Assembly (NCBI GenBank): GCA_900541395.1
Contig: UQJT01000007.1
Coordinates: forward strand, 1-64,000
Direction: 5' to 3'
DNA from: an uncultured Desulfovibrio sp.
GTDB taxonomy: Bacteria; Desulfobacterota; Desulfovibrionia; Desulfovibrionales; Desulfovibrionaceae
DNA length: 64,000 bases
The first letter of the stretch is position 1, and the number at the start of each line of letters is the position of its first letter. The position numbers and the translations under genes were made by a program. Shown piece after piece: positions 54,301-60,202 of the stretch. Below the pieces are notes generated by a model. That model was given only the letters and a program-made list of their open reading frames with translations. It was not told the origin of the DNA and searched no databases.

Positions 54301-54550
54301 CGTCCCCATGGATAAAAAAATGATGGCTCATGCCCGTTCCCTCCGGCTGGATTTCCAAGATGGTACGGCGCTGACTATCTGGTTTGATCAGGGGCTGGGA
54401 TTTCTCAAAGTGGATCGCAAATGCCCCGATCGGCTGTTTCCCTTCCATGGAACCTGCGAAGAACAGATTATTGCGCTAAAGAATATGGGGCAGGCTCTCG
54501 AAGTAGTTCCAGGAGGAACGGTCATCAGCCTGCAGCTGAGCAAGGTCTAA
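48380..54550 (+). CDS. 2056-aa DEAH-box helicase with zinc clusters and DUF1998-like region
   Basis: SF2 helicase. Q-like RRPYTHQLDAWKTL at ~105, Walker A SSGTGSGKT at 128-136, Ia LFLYPLNALINSQRDRL, Ib TNATMLEYMLVR, DEAH at 262-265 (IVLDEAHCYMGS), III TSAT at 298. A Cys cluster follows (CADPNC ~447; CSCG and CKSC ~475-492). The second RecA lobe has STTMEMGIDIGGISVVG (~1070) and LQRSGRSGRRGE (~1096). Then a zinc ribbon (CRNCG...CSNCG ~1390-1412), further CxxC pairs, and the DUF1998 ending CETACPHCILSFD near 1655. About 400 C-terminal residues follow with no recognised domain (ARSLRLDFQDGTALTIWFDQ near 1975). DUF1998 helicases include MrfA and the DISARM proteins. It overlaps its partner by four bases. 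No methylase, PLD or other DISARM gene is present. Translocase or unwinding activity on foreign DNA is inferred. Confidence 0.85.
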   Translation: MIMPLSYFSRIFPRLQECIRQDVPSALPLNNDSLRRCLDGILSCEPGEKGSLTGDPTFEASFGWEQADISMAALKGKLLDEHLVRCLSNPPEELRQDYEFPLSRRPYTHQLDAWKTLCRKEPSSAVISSGTGSGKTECFMIPILDRLARQSANEGAPLEGVRALFLYPLNALINSQRDRLDAWTRGFEGKVRFCLYNGKTPQSLPAHEKKYANEVASREELRASPPPILFTNATMLEYMLVRTEDAPILQKSQGALEWIVLDEAHCYMGSQAAELSLLLRRVQMAFGVKPDTVRFVATSATIGDPDGPAGLELRSFLADVAGVPLSQVSLIAGERVIPVLPSMKEKPVTLHDLEAITPEEAQSAVRYEALCRSKTAKAVRELFTRDKNVARLSEVRALLAKENLPADTNAALRWLDVLSWTRDSDGTPFLPLRAHIFGRGFSGIWACADPNCSSRQKELQDDWPYGAIWTESREHCSCGSPVFEVVTCKSCRTPFLLAQKNDRADEDGRPAEFLVQKKHGLELEDEDDSLIDEETTTSRITDSYAVLLLQPGASSTSFFLDKKSLRLMDTDNGHAARVFLKEPNPDIGSLDCPHCLETYRGRGHQEFYSYNIISTSYLQNTIAPILLEFAPDGRDPMQHPFRGRKMLTFNDSRQGTARSAMRMQLFSELTRIRGLLYHIGLRDCRGGNGDQRATLEKEIATLESVPESARIAVQSLLDGKKRELAGLKDLTPVAFTDMVQQLQNERSSFEALFRLYQDKAPTLASADSGASDFARMLIFREFGRRPAKATNLETLGLMAVCYPALEQVSGLPKELSCEKLSLQDWKDFLKICLDFMFRANGATDFSKDWRKWLGMSYNQNFMLSPDRKDHNRFQLIWPQCRRNRQNRLVRLLERALHLNADHGEHADIIDSILQQAWSQLISLPGLCSSHEDGILLKHTAMGFAPLKKARLCPFTRRFLDTAFLGISPYLPRKGEQPEPCREYDMPLYPSPFEPATDEGVSQARMWLAENSDVQSLRQAGLWFADHDKVVELTPYFRAQEHSAQLSSAELDLYTKKFREGDINVLSCSTTMEMGIDIGGISVVGMNNVPPHPANYLQRSGRSGRRGETRALTFTMCKDNPHEMAAFANSRWAFDTALPVPRVSLNSPVILQRHVNALLLTTFLKEHQQKDDKDLAKLSCDTFFTGKNPPARLFSLRFRTLGKDSPLLDGIRLLCRNSVFQNERPESMAEKSAEAMDRAYERWHSDYDALCQAEKDMQNDGDEKNVAAKKAVTLRKERMSREYLLKELISQEFLPAHGFPLHVATFDTMHLALFLAQHRKKERREEMANLFLRRELPSRSLSSALTEYAPGNSVAINGLVYESRGITLNWHIPASEEAAAELQNIRNRWRCRNCGSFGTAASRSLTTCSNCGAALTQENWHEYLEPAGFAVDFFREPSNNITLGMTGLSHAEADVCACGPWVSLGLPEMVRFRCTTSGTVFHLSRGLYGKGYAVCLACGRVESISEAGEIPAAIRSHKKLRGGKNEDDPANHVCPACREGMAWKIKAPLWLACESKTDVLEVQIRKEDQSWLNDETQAFPIAVALRDALAARLGIQTEELECTAGRRRREDGTLCTSIFVFDKNAAGYASAAGEFMADLLRDAYERLLCKGHGCETACPHCILSFDLRYQSRELNRNNGLNVLTPAWFTLLDLPPQVRIFGSSTVAETMRLEESVLSASLLHPEAIIHLHLGPHSLWLPGDGDMLHLLDILRLRQGRVELTLEKELYDSFGEEERLLLAPLIHDNVTCSVMEGGFSHPQARLAVTVEEGTLYRWAVYEEGENSLLLKGCTEGNRGTHRPILQKDLQAKSGSSVIVQIGDRDRTSVTGFGSWLWHKLHQSLEKDLGVEPVAEHRPIARILFSDRYCNSPLTAALLYRLLSHLEDVYGEAWSAPSFFVMLADRISGEYSQVWDNWSRASERDEAVRRLLSELGTVKVVPMDKKMMAHARSLRLDFQDGTALTIWFDQGLGFLKVDRKCPDRLFPFHGTCEEQIIALKNMGQALEVVPGGTVISLQLSKV

Positions 54551-54809
54551 AATTTGTCCGACATTGCGCCACGAAAAGCGTTATTCATGTGATTATCTGG
54601 AACTACATGAACATATTGCCACTTTGGCTAAAATCAATGAACGATACTATTCAGGAGCGCTTTATGGGAAGCGTTTCTGATTGTCTAGTAAGAGTCAACA
54701 AAGGCCAAGATCATCGCAAGTATTTGGGGGTATCCTCAGGGGTATCAATAGAGATATTTCCCAATAAATTATTATATATTAGTATGATATGTTACAGACT
54801 CTCATTCCA
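54551..54809. other. non-coding right end of the island
   Basis: 259 AT-rich bases between the helicase stop and attR. They contain GGGGTATC and AGGGGTATC (54727-54746), matching repeats beside attL, and otherwise no gene. Confidence 0.55.
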
Positions 54810-54822
54810 CCCTCTCCGCCAG
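54810..54822 (+). repeat. attR direct repeat of the island
   Basis: CCCTCTCCGCCAG, identical to the tRNA-Ser 3' end at 40478-40490. The bases to its left do not continue the tRNA, so this is the partial copy left by integration. Confidence 0.9.
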
Positions 54823-54830
54823 GATATTTC

Positions 54831-54868
54831 AAAGGACATACTGCTAAGTATGTCCTTTTCTTTTTTAT
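54831..54868 (+). terminator. rho-independent terminator, probably the original tRNA-Ser terminator
   Basis: A 12-bp perfect stem (AAAGGACATACT/AGTATGTCCTTT, 4-base loop) followed by a T-rich run, 8 bases after attR. No gene on the plus strand ends here except the island cargo 280 bases upstream. Before integration this hairpin would have followed the tRNA-Ser CCA by about 10 bases. Confidence 0.85.
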
Positions 54869-55088
54869 TATCCCCTTCTTTCGCGATTTTTTCGGCGGCT
54901 TTCGATGCTGTCTTCTCTAGACTGACCACGCTTTTCTTCATGGGCATAGTGTCTTGTCTTGGCGGGGTGCTGGCGAGGGAATGGCATGCTTCATTTTGTG
55001 CTTATGATAACGTCTGCAAGATATTCACTCTTTTTTTTGAAAATACAATCATGTGAGGGGCAGAATGTCCGACATATAAGGAGAAAAT
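54869..55088. other. intergenic region right of the island
   Basis: 220 bases on the host side, AT-rich. Short frames on the minus strand (54880-55010) are Lys/Arg-rich but have no ribosome-binding site. It ends with AAGGAG of the 51-aa ORF. Confidence 0.4.
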
Positions 55089-55244
55089 ATGAGAAGGGGG
55101 CGCAAGTTCAATAACCCCGCTCTGGAAGAAGAGCACACGATTGTGGAGCAGATTGAAGATAAACTTTTTTCTGCCATAGCCTTTGATTTTTGGGAAGTCG
55201 CTTTTATGGTTGCGGCTCAGTTCTGTTTCTACGAGATTTTTTAA
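55089..55244 (+). CDS. 51-aa hypothetical protein
   Basis: MRRGRKFNNPALEEEHTIVE, then an amphipathic/hydrophobic end (FWEVAFMVAAQFCFYEIF). The gene is supported by a near-ideal ribosome-binding site, AAGGAG 5 bases before ATG. The basic start, acidic helix and hydrophobic C-terminus could associate with membrane. No family is recognised. It lies just outside attR, so it is host, unless an older island end lies further right. Confidence 0.55.
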   Translation: MRRGRKFNNPALEEEHTIVEQIEDKLFSAIAFDFWEVAFMVAAQFCFYEIF

Positions 55245-55378
55245 TGGGTGAAAAAGAATTCACATAAAGCAAAAAATTGCTCTCGGTCAAAAGAAGTATT
55301 CATCCAGTGGCCCGAGAACAGAGAAAGGTGGACCGGTAAGGGAAACATGGAACCAGGGGCAGGAAAAAGAAAAATTTT

Positions 55379-55978
55379 TCAGACGAGCTCCGCTTCCAAT
55401 TCCAAGGGGTCGCGCTCCAAGAAGCGGCTCGCTTTTTCGCCGTTCAGCCAGGCTTCCCGATCCTCGGACAGCAAGAGGATAGGCATACGAGCATGGTAAT
55501 CCATCATATACGGATTGGCGTCGGTGGTCAGGATGACGAAACATTCCGAAACGCCGTCGGCTTTCCATGCACCCTCGTCCAAGGACTTGGCAAACCCCGC
55601 CAGGTATACCAAATCCGCGCCGGGGAGGCGGAACAGATACTTATCCTTTTTGCGGCGCCCAGGTATCGCTTTCCATTCATAAAACCCGGTGGCGGGTACT
55701 ACTACCGGATTTTCCCGCAGAGCTTTACGGAACAGGGGTTTGACCGGCGCCGTTTCGACTCTGGCGTTAAACACCACGCCTTTGCCGTCCCGGCGGGGAA
55801 ACCCCCAAGTCATGGCCCGGGCCTGAAGACGGCCGTCCTGTCGGCGCAGCACGGGGACAATGTTGGTGGGGAAGATTTCTCCGGTTTTTACCGGCGGGTT
55901 GTTTTGAATCCGAGCTGTCTCTTCAAGCATTGCTTGAATTTTTGGTGATTGAGGAGCAAGGCTGAAGCGGCCGCACAT
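55379..55978 (-). CDS. SRAP protein (YedK/HMCES), abasic-site shield
   Basis: A 199-aa SOS-response-associated peptidase-type protein. Catalytic Cys2 in MCGRFSLAP forms a thiazolidine crosslink to abasic sites in single-stranded DNA. The other active-site residues are visible: Asn in VVFNARVET, Glu in ATGFYEWK (near residue 105) and His in MDYHARMPILL (near 160). The family protects abasic DNA from strand breakage. Length is usual for bacterial members. The start is fixed because Cys2 must follow the initiator Met. Monocistronic. Confidence 0.94.
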   Translation of the reverse strand: MCGRFSLAPQSPKIQAMLEETARIQNNPPVKTGEIFPTNIVPVLRRQDGRLQARAMTWGFPRRDGKGVVFNARVETAPVKPLFRKALRENPVVVPATGFYEWKAIPGRRKKDKYLFRLPGADLVYLAGFAKSLDEGAWKADGVSECFVILTTDANPYMMDYHARMPILLLSEDREAWLNGEKASRFLERDPLELEAELV

Positions 55979-56319
55979 AGTGTACTCTCTCGAAAATCAG
56001 ATTCGGTTCGAAGCCCTCTCCCGCAGAAAGGGAATTTTCGCCAGAAGCATGTTGTTGAGCGGACAAACGGCGCATGGCGCCCCGGTGGACACCGCCTTTT
56101 TGTTTTCATAGGCGCGTCGGCCGATGGCCGCAAGACTCATATTGCCGCAATCCTTCGAGCGGACATGCTCTCCCCTTGGTCGGGCGGGTATCAGCCCGGG
56201 AGTGAAATTACTCATGCCTAGTCCGGGTGCAGAGAAATCTGTTCGGCAGGCTATCATGGCGCGGTGCGGCATTGTTTACTAAAGTGGCTTGACTTTTTGA
56301 AAACGCCGGGGAGGATGGT
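55979..56319. other. intergenic region SRAP / HicB-like gene
   Basis: 341 bases between divergent genes, expected to hold both promoters; GGGGAGG ends it. A minus-strand open frame (55997-56272) includes GAPCAVCPLNN but has no convincing ribosome-binding site. No structured RNA was recognised. Confidence 0.4.
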
Positions 56320-56550
56320 ATGCGCATTACTATACAGATGACGCAGGAAAGCGATTTGGTTTGGCGGGCGAGCGCCCTGGAGTTGCCGGAGGTGGAGGCC
56401 CGGGGGGAAAGTCCGCAGCGGGCGGCGCAAAAGGTGCAGGCTCTGGCCCTGCGCCGCTTGGCCGAACGCCTGGAAGGCGACGACTTCGTGCCCGTTTTGG
56501 AGGATATCGCTTTCGATATGCCCTACTTCGAACCCGTGGCCGAACGCTGA
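56320..56550 (+). CDS. small HicB/DUF1902-like protein
   Basis: A 76-aa protein: MRITIQMTQESDLVWRASAL then ELPEVEARGESPQRAAQKVQ, the beta-beta-beta-alpha pattern of HicB-like antitoxin N-domains, in which a strand pair leads to a G-(E/D)-(S/T)-xxxA helix. It has no C-terminal DNA-binding domain and no HicA partner next to it, so a toxin-antitoxin role is not supported. GGGGAGG lies 6 bases upstream. Its stop is 10 bases from the mgtE stop (convergent). Confidence 0.65.
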   Translation: MRITIQMTQESDLVWRASALELPEVEARGESPQRAAQKVQALALRRLAERLEGDDFVPVLEDIAFDMPYFEPVAER

Positions 56551-56560
56551 GCGCTGTCGT

Positions 56561-57949
56561 TCAAAGCAGGATCAGCGTGGCCAGTCCCAGAAAGATAAAA
56601 AAACCCGCTCCATCGGTCAGGGCGGTGAGAAAAATGCTTGACGCCTGGGCCGGATCACGGCCCAAAGCGCGCAGAATAAGAGGAATGGAGCCTCCTGCCA
56701 CCGCGCCCAGCACCATATCCATGAGCAACGCGCCGCCCATGACCCCTGCCAGATGAAGGTTACGGGTGAGCCCCCCCACTCCGCAGACGGCGCACAAGGC
56801 TACAATAATCCCGGTCAACAATCCGATTTTTCCCTCACGCAGCACGGCCGTCCAGGCTTTACGGCTGTCGAAACGCTCCGTCGCCAGTTGGCGGATCATG
56901 ACGGCCAGGGCCTGTTGACCGGTGTTGCCTGCCTGATTGGCCACCATAGGCATAAGCACGGCCAAAAAGGCCATCTGAGCTATGGTCCCTTCGAACATGT
57001 AGACGATGAGCGCCGACACAGTGGAATTGAGCATGTTGATGACCAGCCACGGCAGACGCAGCTTCACGGACTGGAGCCAGGGGGTGTCCACGTCTTCGTC
57101 CTGGCCGGCGCCCACCATGCCCAGCATGTCGGCGCTGGCTTCGTCTTGAAGAATATCGATGACGTCGTCATGAGTGACCACGCCCATCAGATGTCCTTCG
57201 CGGTCTACCACGGGCAGGGAAAGAAAATTGTAATGCCCGAGTTGGCGGGCCACTTCGGCCTTGTCGGTATCGTAGGCAACCGTGATCAGTTCCTGCTTGC
57301 CCAGTATATCCCGAATGCGGGTGCCGGGCCGGGTGAGCATGAGATCGCGCAGAGAAAGCACGCCCGCCAGTTTGTCCATGTCGTCCACCACATAGACGTA
57401 ATAGGGCATTTCTTTGTCTTCCATGTCGGACCGTATTTGTCGGATGGCGTCGTCCACGGTCATATCGGCCTGGATGAGGATAATCTCGGTATTCATCACC
57501 CCGGCGGCAGTGTCGGGATCGAAGGTCAGCAGGGCCCGCAGTTCCAGCGCGTCTTCGGGCGTCAGGTTGTTGAGGAGCACATCGCGGTGCCCTTCATCCA
57601 CTTCGTCCAGCACATCCACGGCATCGTCCGGCCACATTTCGGCCAGGATGCGGGCGGCATCGTCGGCGTCCAGATTTTCCAGCACATCGCGGGCCACCGG
57701 ACTGTCAAGCTCGGCCAGAGCTTCGGCCGCTTCTTCGACGGGCATATGTTTGAGCACGCACATCTGCTGCTCAAGGCTGAGTTGCTCCAGACGTTCGGCC
57801 CGGTCCGCCGGGTGGGAAAAATCGGTGTTGGCCAACTCTTCGCCACAGGCCGCAAAGCGGCCGGTGGGGTCCGTCTGGGTCCCCTGAGCGGAAGAAACGG
57901 TCCGCGGGACGGGGGAAGAATCGGCGACCGGCATTGTTTTTTTGCTCAC
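56561..57949 (-). CDS. mgtE: MgtE-type magnesium transporter
   Basis: A 462-aa Mg2+ channel. The N-terminal MgtE_N superhelix (residues ~30-150) has repeats such as LAELDSPVARDVLENLDADD and LAEMWPDDAVDVLDEV. A CBS pair follows (YYVYVVDDMDKLAGVLSLRD ~180; FLSLPVVDREGHLMGVVTHD ~245). Five membrane helices follow from about 305, with the selectivity region MVANQAGNTGQQALAVMIR near 345. The CBS/N domains close the channel when Mg2+ is high. GTG 57949 is taken as the start (GGGAG 8 bases upstream); an ATG 14 codons later has no ribosome-binding site. Divergent from nadC. Confidence 0.93.
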   Translation of the reverse strand: MSKKTMPVADSSPVPRTVSSAQGTQTDPTGRFAACGEELANTDFSHPADRAERLEQLSLEQQMCVLKHMPVEEAAEALAELDSPVARDVLENLDADDAARILAEMWPDDAVDVLDEVDEGHRDVLLNNLTPEDALELRALLTFDPDTAAGVMNTEIILIQADMTVDDAIRQIRSDMEDKEMPYYVYVVDDMDKLAGVLSLRDLMLTRPGTRIRDILGKQELITVAYDTDKAEVARQLGHYNFLSLPVVDREGHLMGVVTHDDVIDILQDEASADMLGMVGAGQDEDVDTPWLQSVKLRLPWLVINMLNSTVSALIVYMFEGTIAQMAFLAVLMPMVANQAGNTGQQALAVMIRQLATERFDSRKAWTAVLREGKIGLLTGIIVALCAVCGVGGLTRNLHLAGVMGGALLMDMVLGAVAGGSIPLILRALGRDPAQASSIFLTALTDGAGFFIFLGLATLILL

Positions 57950-58089
57950 GAAAGACGCTCCCGGGGATACTTGACGAAGGCAAAGGGGATACCTAACCTG
58001 TGCGGCACGTTTCGGGGCTCCCCGGCCGGGACAGCCTCGAGGGCGGTTCCCACCCAATGAACATCCTCAGCCGAAAGGACAAGCTCTGC

Positions 58090-59088
58090 ATGGCAAAAGG
58101 CGAAATAACGTACCATTCTCCCGCTTCCGGAGCAAGCGGGACTGTCGTGTGCGCCGCGCCGGAAGCGTTCGTTCCGACCGACGTGGCGGCCATGTTGCCC
58201 GGCGAAGGAGCCGAGTATGCCAAGCGGTTGGTGCGTCTGGCCCTGGACGAAGACGGCCCCGATCTGACGGCCTTGGGAATTTTTCCGCCCGATGATGAGG
58301 CCCGGGCCCGCATCGTGGCCAAGCAGCCGACAGTAGTGGTGGGGCTGCCGCTTATTAGTCTGGTGTTTGCCGAACTGGGTGTGGAACATCCCCATAGGCG
58401 CTGGGAAGCCCTGAAATCCGAAGGGAGCCATGTCGAATCCGGCGAAACCGTGGCCCGCCTGTGGGGAAAGACGGCAATGCTGCTCAAGGCCGAGCGGATC
58501 ATTCTCAACCTGATCACGCATCTTTCCGGCGTGGCCAACCTCACCCGGCGTTACGTCGATGAACTGGAAGGAACGGGCGTGCGCCTGCTCGACACGCGTA
58601 AAACCCTGCCGGGGCAGCGCCACCTGGAAAAATATGCCGTGCGCATGGGCGGCGGTTGCAATCATCGCATGAATCTGGCCGAAATGCTGATGGTGAAGGA
58701 TAATCATATCGATGCGGCCGGGTCCATTACGGCGGCGGTATCCGCTTTGCGAGGCCGCTATTCGCCCTGTCCGCCCATTGAGGTGGAGTGCCGCGACGCG
58801 GCTGAAGTGCGCGAAGCAGTGGTTTGTCGGCCCGAGCGGATTTTGTTGGACAACATGACGCCCGCTCAGTTGGCCGAGGTGTTGCCCCTTATTCCCACAG
58901 GTATTGAAGCTGAAATCAGCGGCGGAGTCGACCTATCTACCATACGCAATTTGGCCTTGTCGTCCTCCGTGCGCCCGCCGGACTTTATCTCGGTGGGGCG
59001 CATCACCCATTCCGCGCCGGTGGCGGATTTCAGCATGCGTATGGAGCGCAACTCCGCCCCCGCCGTAAGGAGCGAACATGACTGTTGA
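58090..59088 (+). CDS. nadC: quinolinate phosphoribosyltransferase
   Basis: About 332 aa. It converts quinolinate and PRPP to nicotinate mononucleotide and CO2. Signatures are VARLWGKTAMLLKAERIILNL near residue 120, the substrate-binding RLLDTRKTLPGQRHLEKYAV near 165, and GGCNHRMNLAEMLMVKDNHI near 190. The end has IPTGIEAEISGGVDLSTIRN. The N-terminus carries ~30 residues before the usual start; ATG 58090 (MAKGEITYHS) is chosen with AAAGGA upstream, but ATG 58057 is possible. It overlaps nadA by 11 bases; first gene of nadC-nadA-nadB. Confidence 0.94.
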   Translation: MAKGEITYHSPASGASGTVVCAAPEAFVPTDVAAMLPGEGAEYAKRLVRLALDEDGPDLTALGIFPPDDEARARIVAKQPTVVVGLPLISLVFAELGVEHPHRRWEALKSEGSHVESGETVARLWGKTAMLLKAERIILNLITHLSGVANLTRRYVDELEGTGVRLLDTRKTLPGQRHLEKYAVRMGGGCNHRMNLAEMLMVKDNHIDAAGSITAAVSALRGRYSPCPPIEVECRDAAEVREAVVCRPERILLDNMTPAQLAEVLPLIPTGIEAEISGGVDLSTIRNLALSSSVRPPDFISVGRITHSAPVADFSMRMERNSAPAVRSEHDC

Positions 59089-60139
59089 TCTGAACGAAGC
59101 CCGCGCCTCGGGTTTCGCCCCCGCCATTGACGCTCTGCGCGCCGAGATGGGGCAGGAACTGGTCATCATGGGGCACCACTATCAGAGTGACGATGTGGTG
59201 GCCCACGTGGATCGCGTAGGCGATTCCCTGGAATTGGCCCGCATGATCGAAGATATCCAGGCTCGTCATATCGTGTTCTGCGGCGTGCATTTCATGGCCG
59301 AATCGGCCCGTCTGCTGGCTGCTCCCGGCCAGGCCGTGTACCTGCCCGCCCCGGACGCCCGCTGCGTGATGTCCGACACGACTCCGGCCCCGCTGCTGGA
59401 AGCCGTGCTGGCGCGGCTGGGCCGAACCGGGCGGCGCATTGTGCCTCTGGCCTATGTCAATACCTCGCTGGCGGTCAAAGCCGTGGTGGGACGGCACGGC
59501 GGAGCGGTGTGCACCTCGGCCAACGCTCGCGCCATGCTGGAATGGGCCCTGGGGCAGGGTGACGGCGTACTTTTTCTGCCCGACCGCAATCTGGGCAACA
59601 ATACGGCGGATCAAATCGGGCTGCCGGAAACGGAACGCCACGTTTTGAACATCCGGCAAGGCGGCGGGCAGGTGGACCCGGACGCTGCCCGCCGCGCCAC
59701 GCTGCTGCTGTGGCCGGGCTGTTGCGCCGTCCATGCGGTGTTCAAACCCCGGATGGCCGACGAGGCGCGTCTCCTTCATCCCGGCGCGCGCGTCATGGTG
59801 CATCCCGAATGCGCGCCGGACATGGTGCGCGCGGCGGACGCCGCCGGCTCCACCTCGTTTATTATCCGGCAGGCGGCGGAAGCTCCGCAGGGGGCGACCC
59901 TGGTGGTGGGTACGGAAATCAACCTGGTTCGCCGCCTGGCCGCACGCCATGCCGGACGGCTCCAGGTGCTGCCTCTGGCCGTCAGCGCCTGCTCCAACAT
60001 GGGTAAAGTGACGGCGGCGTCTTTGCTGAGTACGTTGCAGGCCATCAAAGAAGGCACGGCACGGGCGGTGGAGGTGGCTTCGGACCATACGGCTCCGGCC
60101 CGCGACGCCTTGACCCGTATGTTGCAACACTGCGCATAA
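59078..60139 (+). CDS. nadA: quinolinate synthase (4Fe-4S)
   Basis: A 353-aa enzyme that condenses iminoaspartate with dihydroxyacetone phosphate to quinolinate. Conserved stretches are VIMGHHYQSDDVVAHVDRVGDSLE near residue 29 (given in part), the cluster ligands Cys in FCGVHFMAES, GCCAVH and SACSNMGK, and FLPDRNLGNNTA. The C-terminal third has HPECAPDMVRAADAAGST. ATG lies inside the nadC end behind AAGGAG. Oxygen sensitivity of its cluster fits an anaerobe. Confidence 0.96.
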   Translation: MTVDLNEARASGFAPAIDALRAEMGQELVIMGHHYQSDDVVAHVDRVGDSLELARMIEDIQARHIVFCGVHFMAESARLLAAPGQAVYLPAPDARCVMSDTTPAPLLEAVLARLGRTGRRIVPLAYVNTSLAVKAVVGRHGGAVCTSANARAMLEWALGQGDGVLFLPDRNLGNNTADQIGLPETERHVLNIRQGGGQVDPDAARRATLLLWPGCCAVHAVFKPRMADEARLLHPGARVMVHPECAPDMVRAADAAGSTSFIIRQAAEAPQGATLVVGTEINLVRRLAARHAGRLQVLPLAVSACSNMGKVTAASLLSTLQAIKEGTARAVEVASDHTAPARDALTRMLQHCA

Positions 60140-60202
60140 CCGATTGCGCGCAGGGCGGCGACGCTTCCGAGGGGAGCGGGCGGCCGCCCGAGGAGCAGAA
60201 GT

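Larger units (their letters stand above)
40478..54822. mobile_element. 14.3 kb mobilisable genomic island in tRNA-Ser(GGA)
   Basis: A direct repeat CCCTCTCCGCCAG occurs at the tRNA 3' end (40478-40490) and at 54810-54822. Between the copies lie a P4-type integrase reading away from the tRNA, a small coupled ORF, a regulator-like gene, an IncP-like oriT with RHH accessory protein and MOB-P relaxase, and the coupled 1113-aa/2056-aa cargo genes. No coupling protein, type IV secretion genes or replication genes are present, so it should need a helper to transfer. Non-coding segments (42480-42780, 44830-45010, 54550-54800) are clearly AT-richer than the host genes around. Confidence 0.92.

Noticed and set aside
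54880..55010. Lys/Arg-rich short minus-strand frames right of attR
   Set aside because: Two overlapping frames are equally plausible, neither has a ribosome-binding site.
55997..56272. 91-aa minus-strand frame with GAPCAVCPLNN
   Set aside because: No Shine-Dalgarno at any Met, and it fills the space needed for divergent promoters. Conservation in relatives would reopen it.
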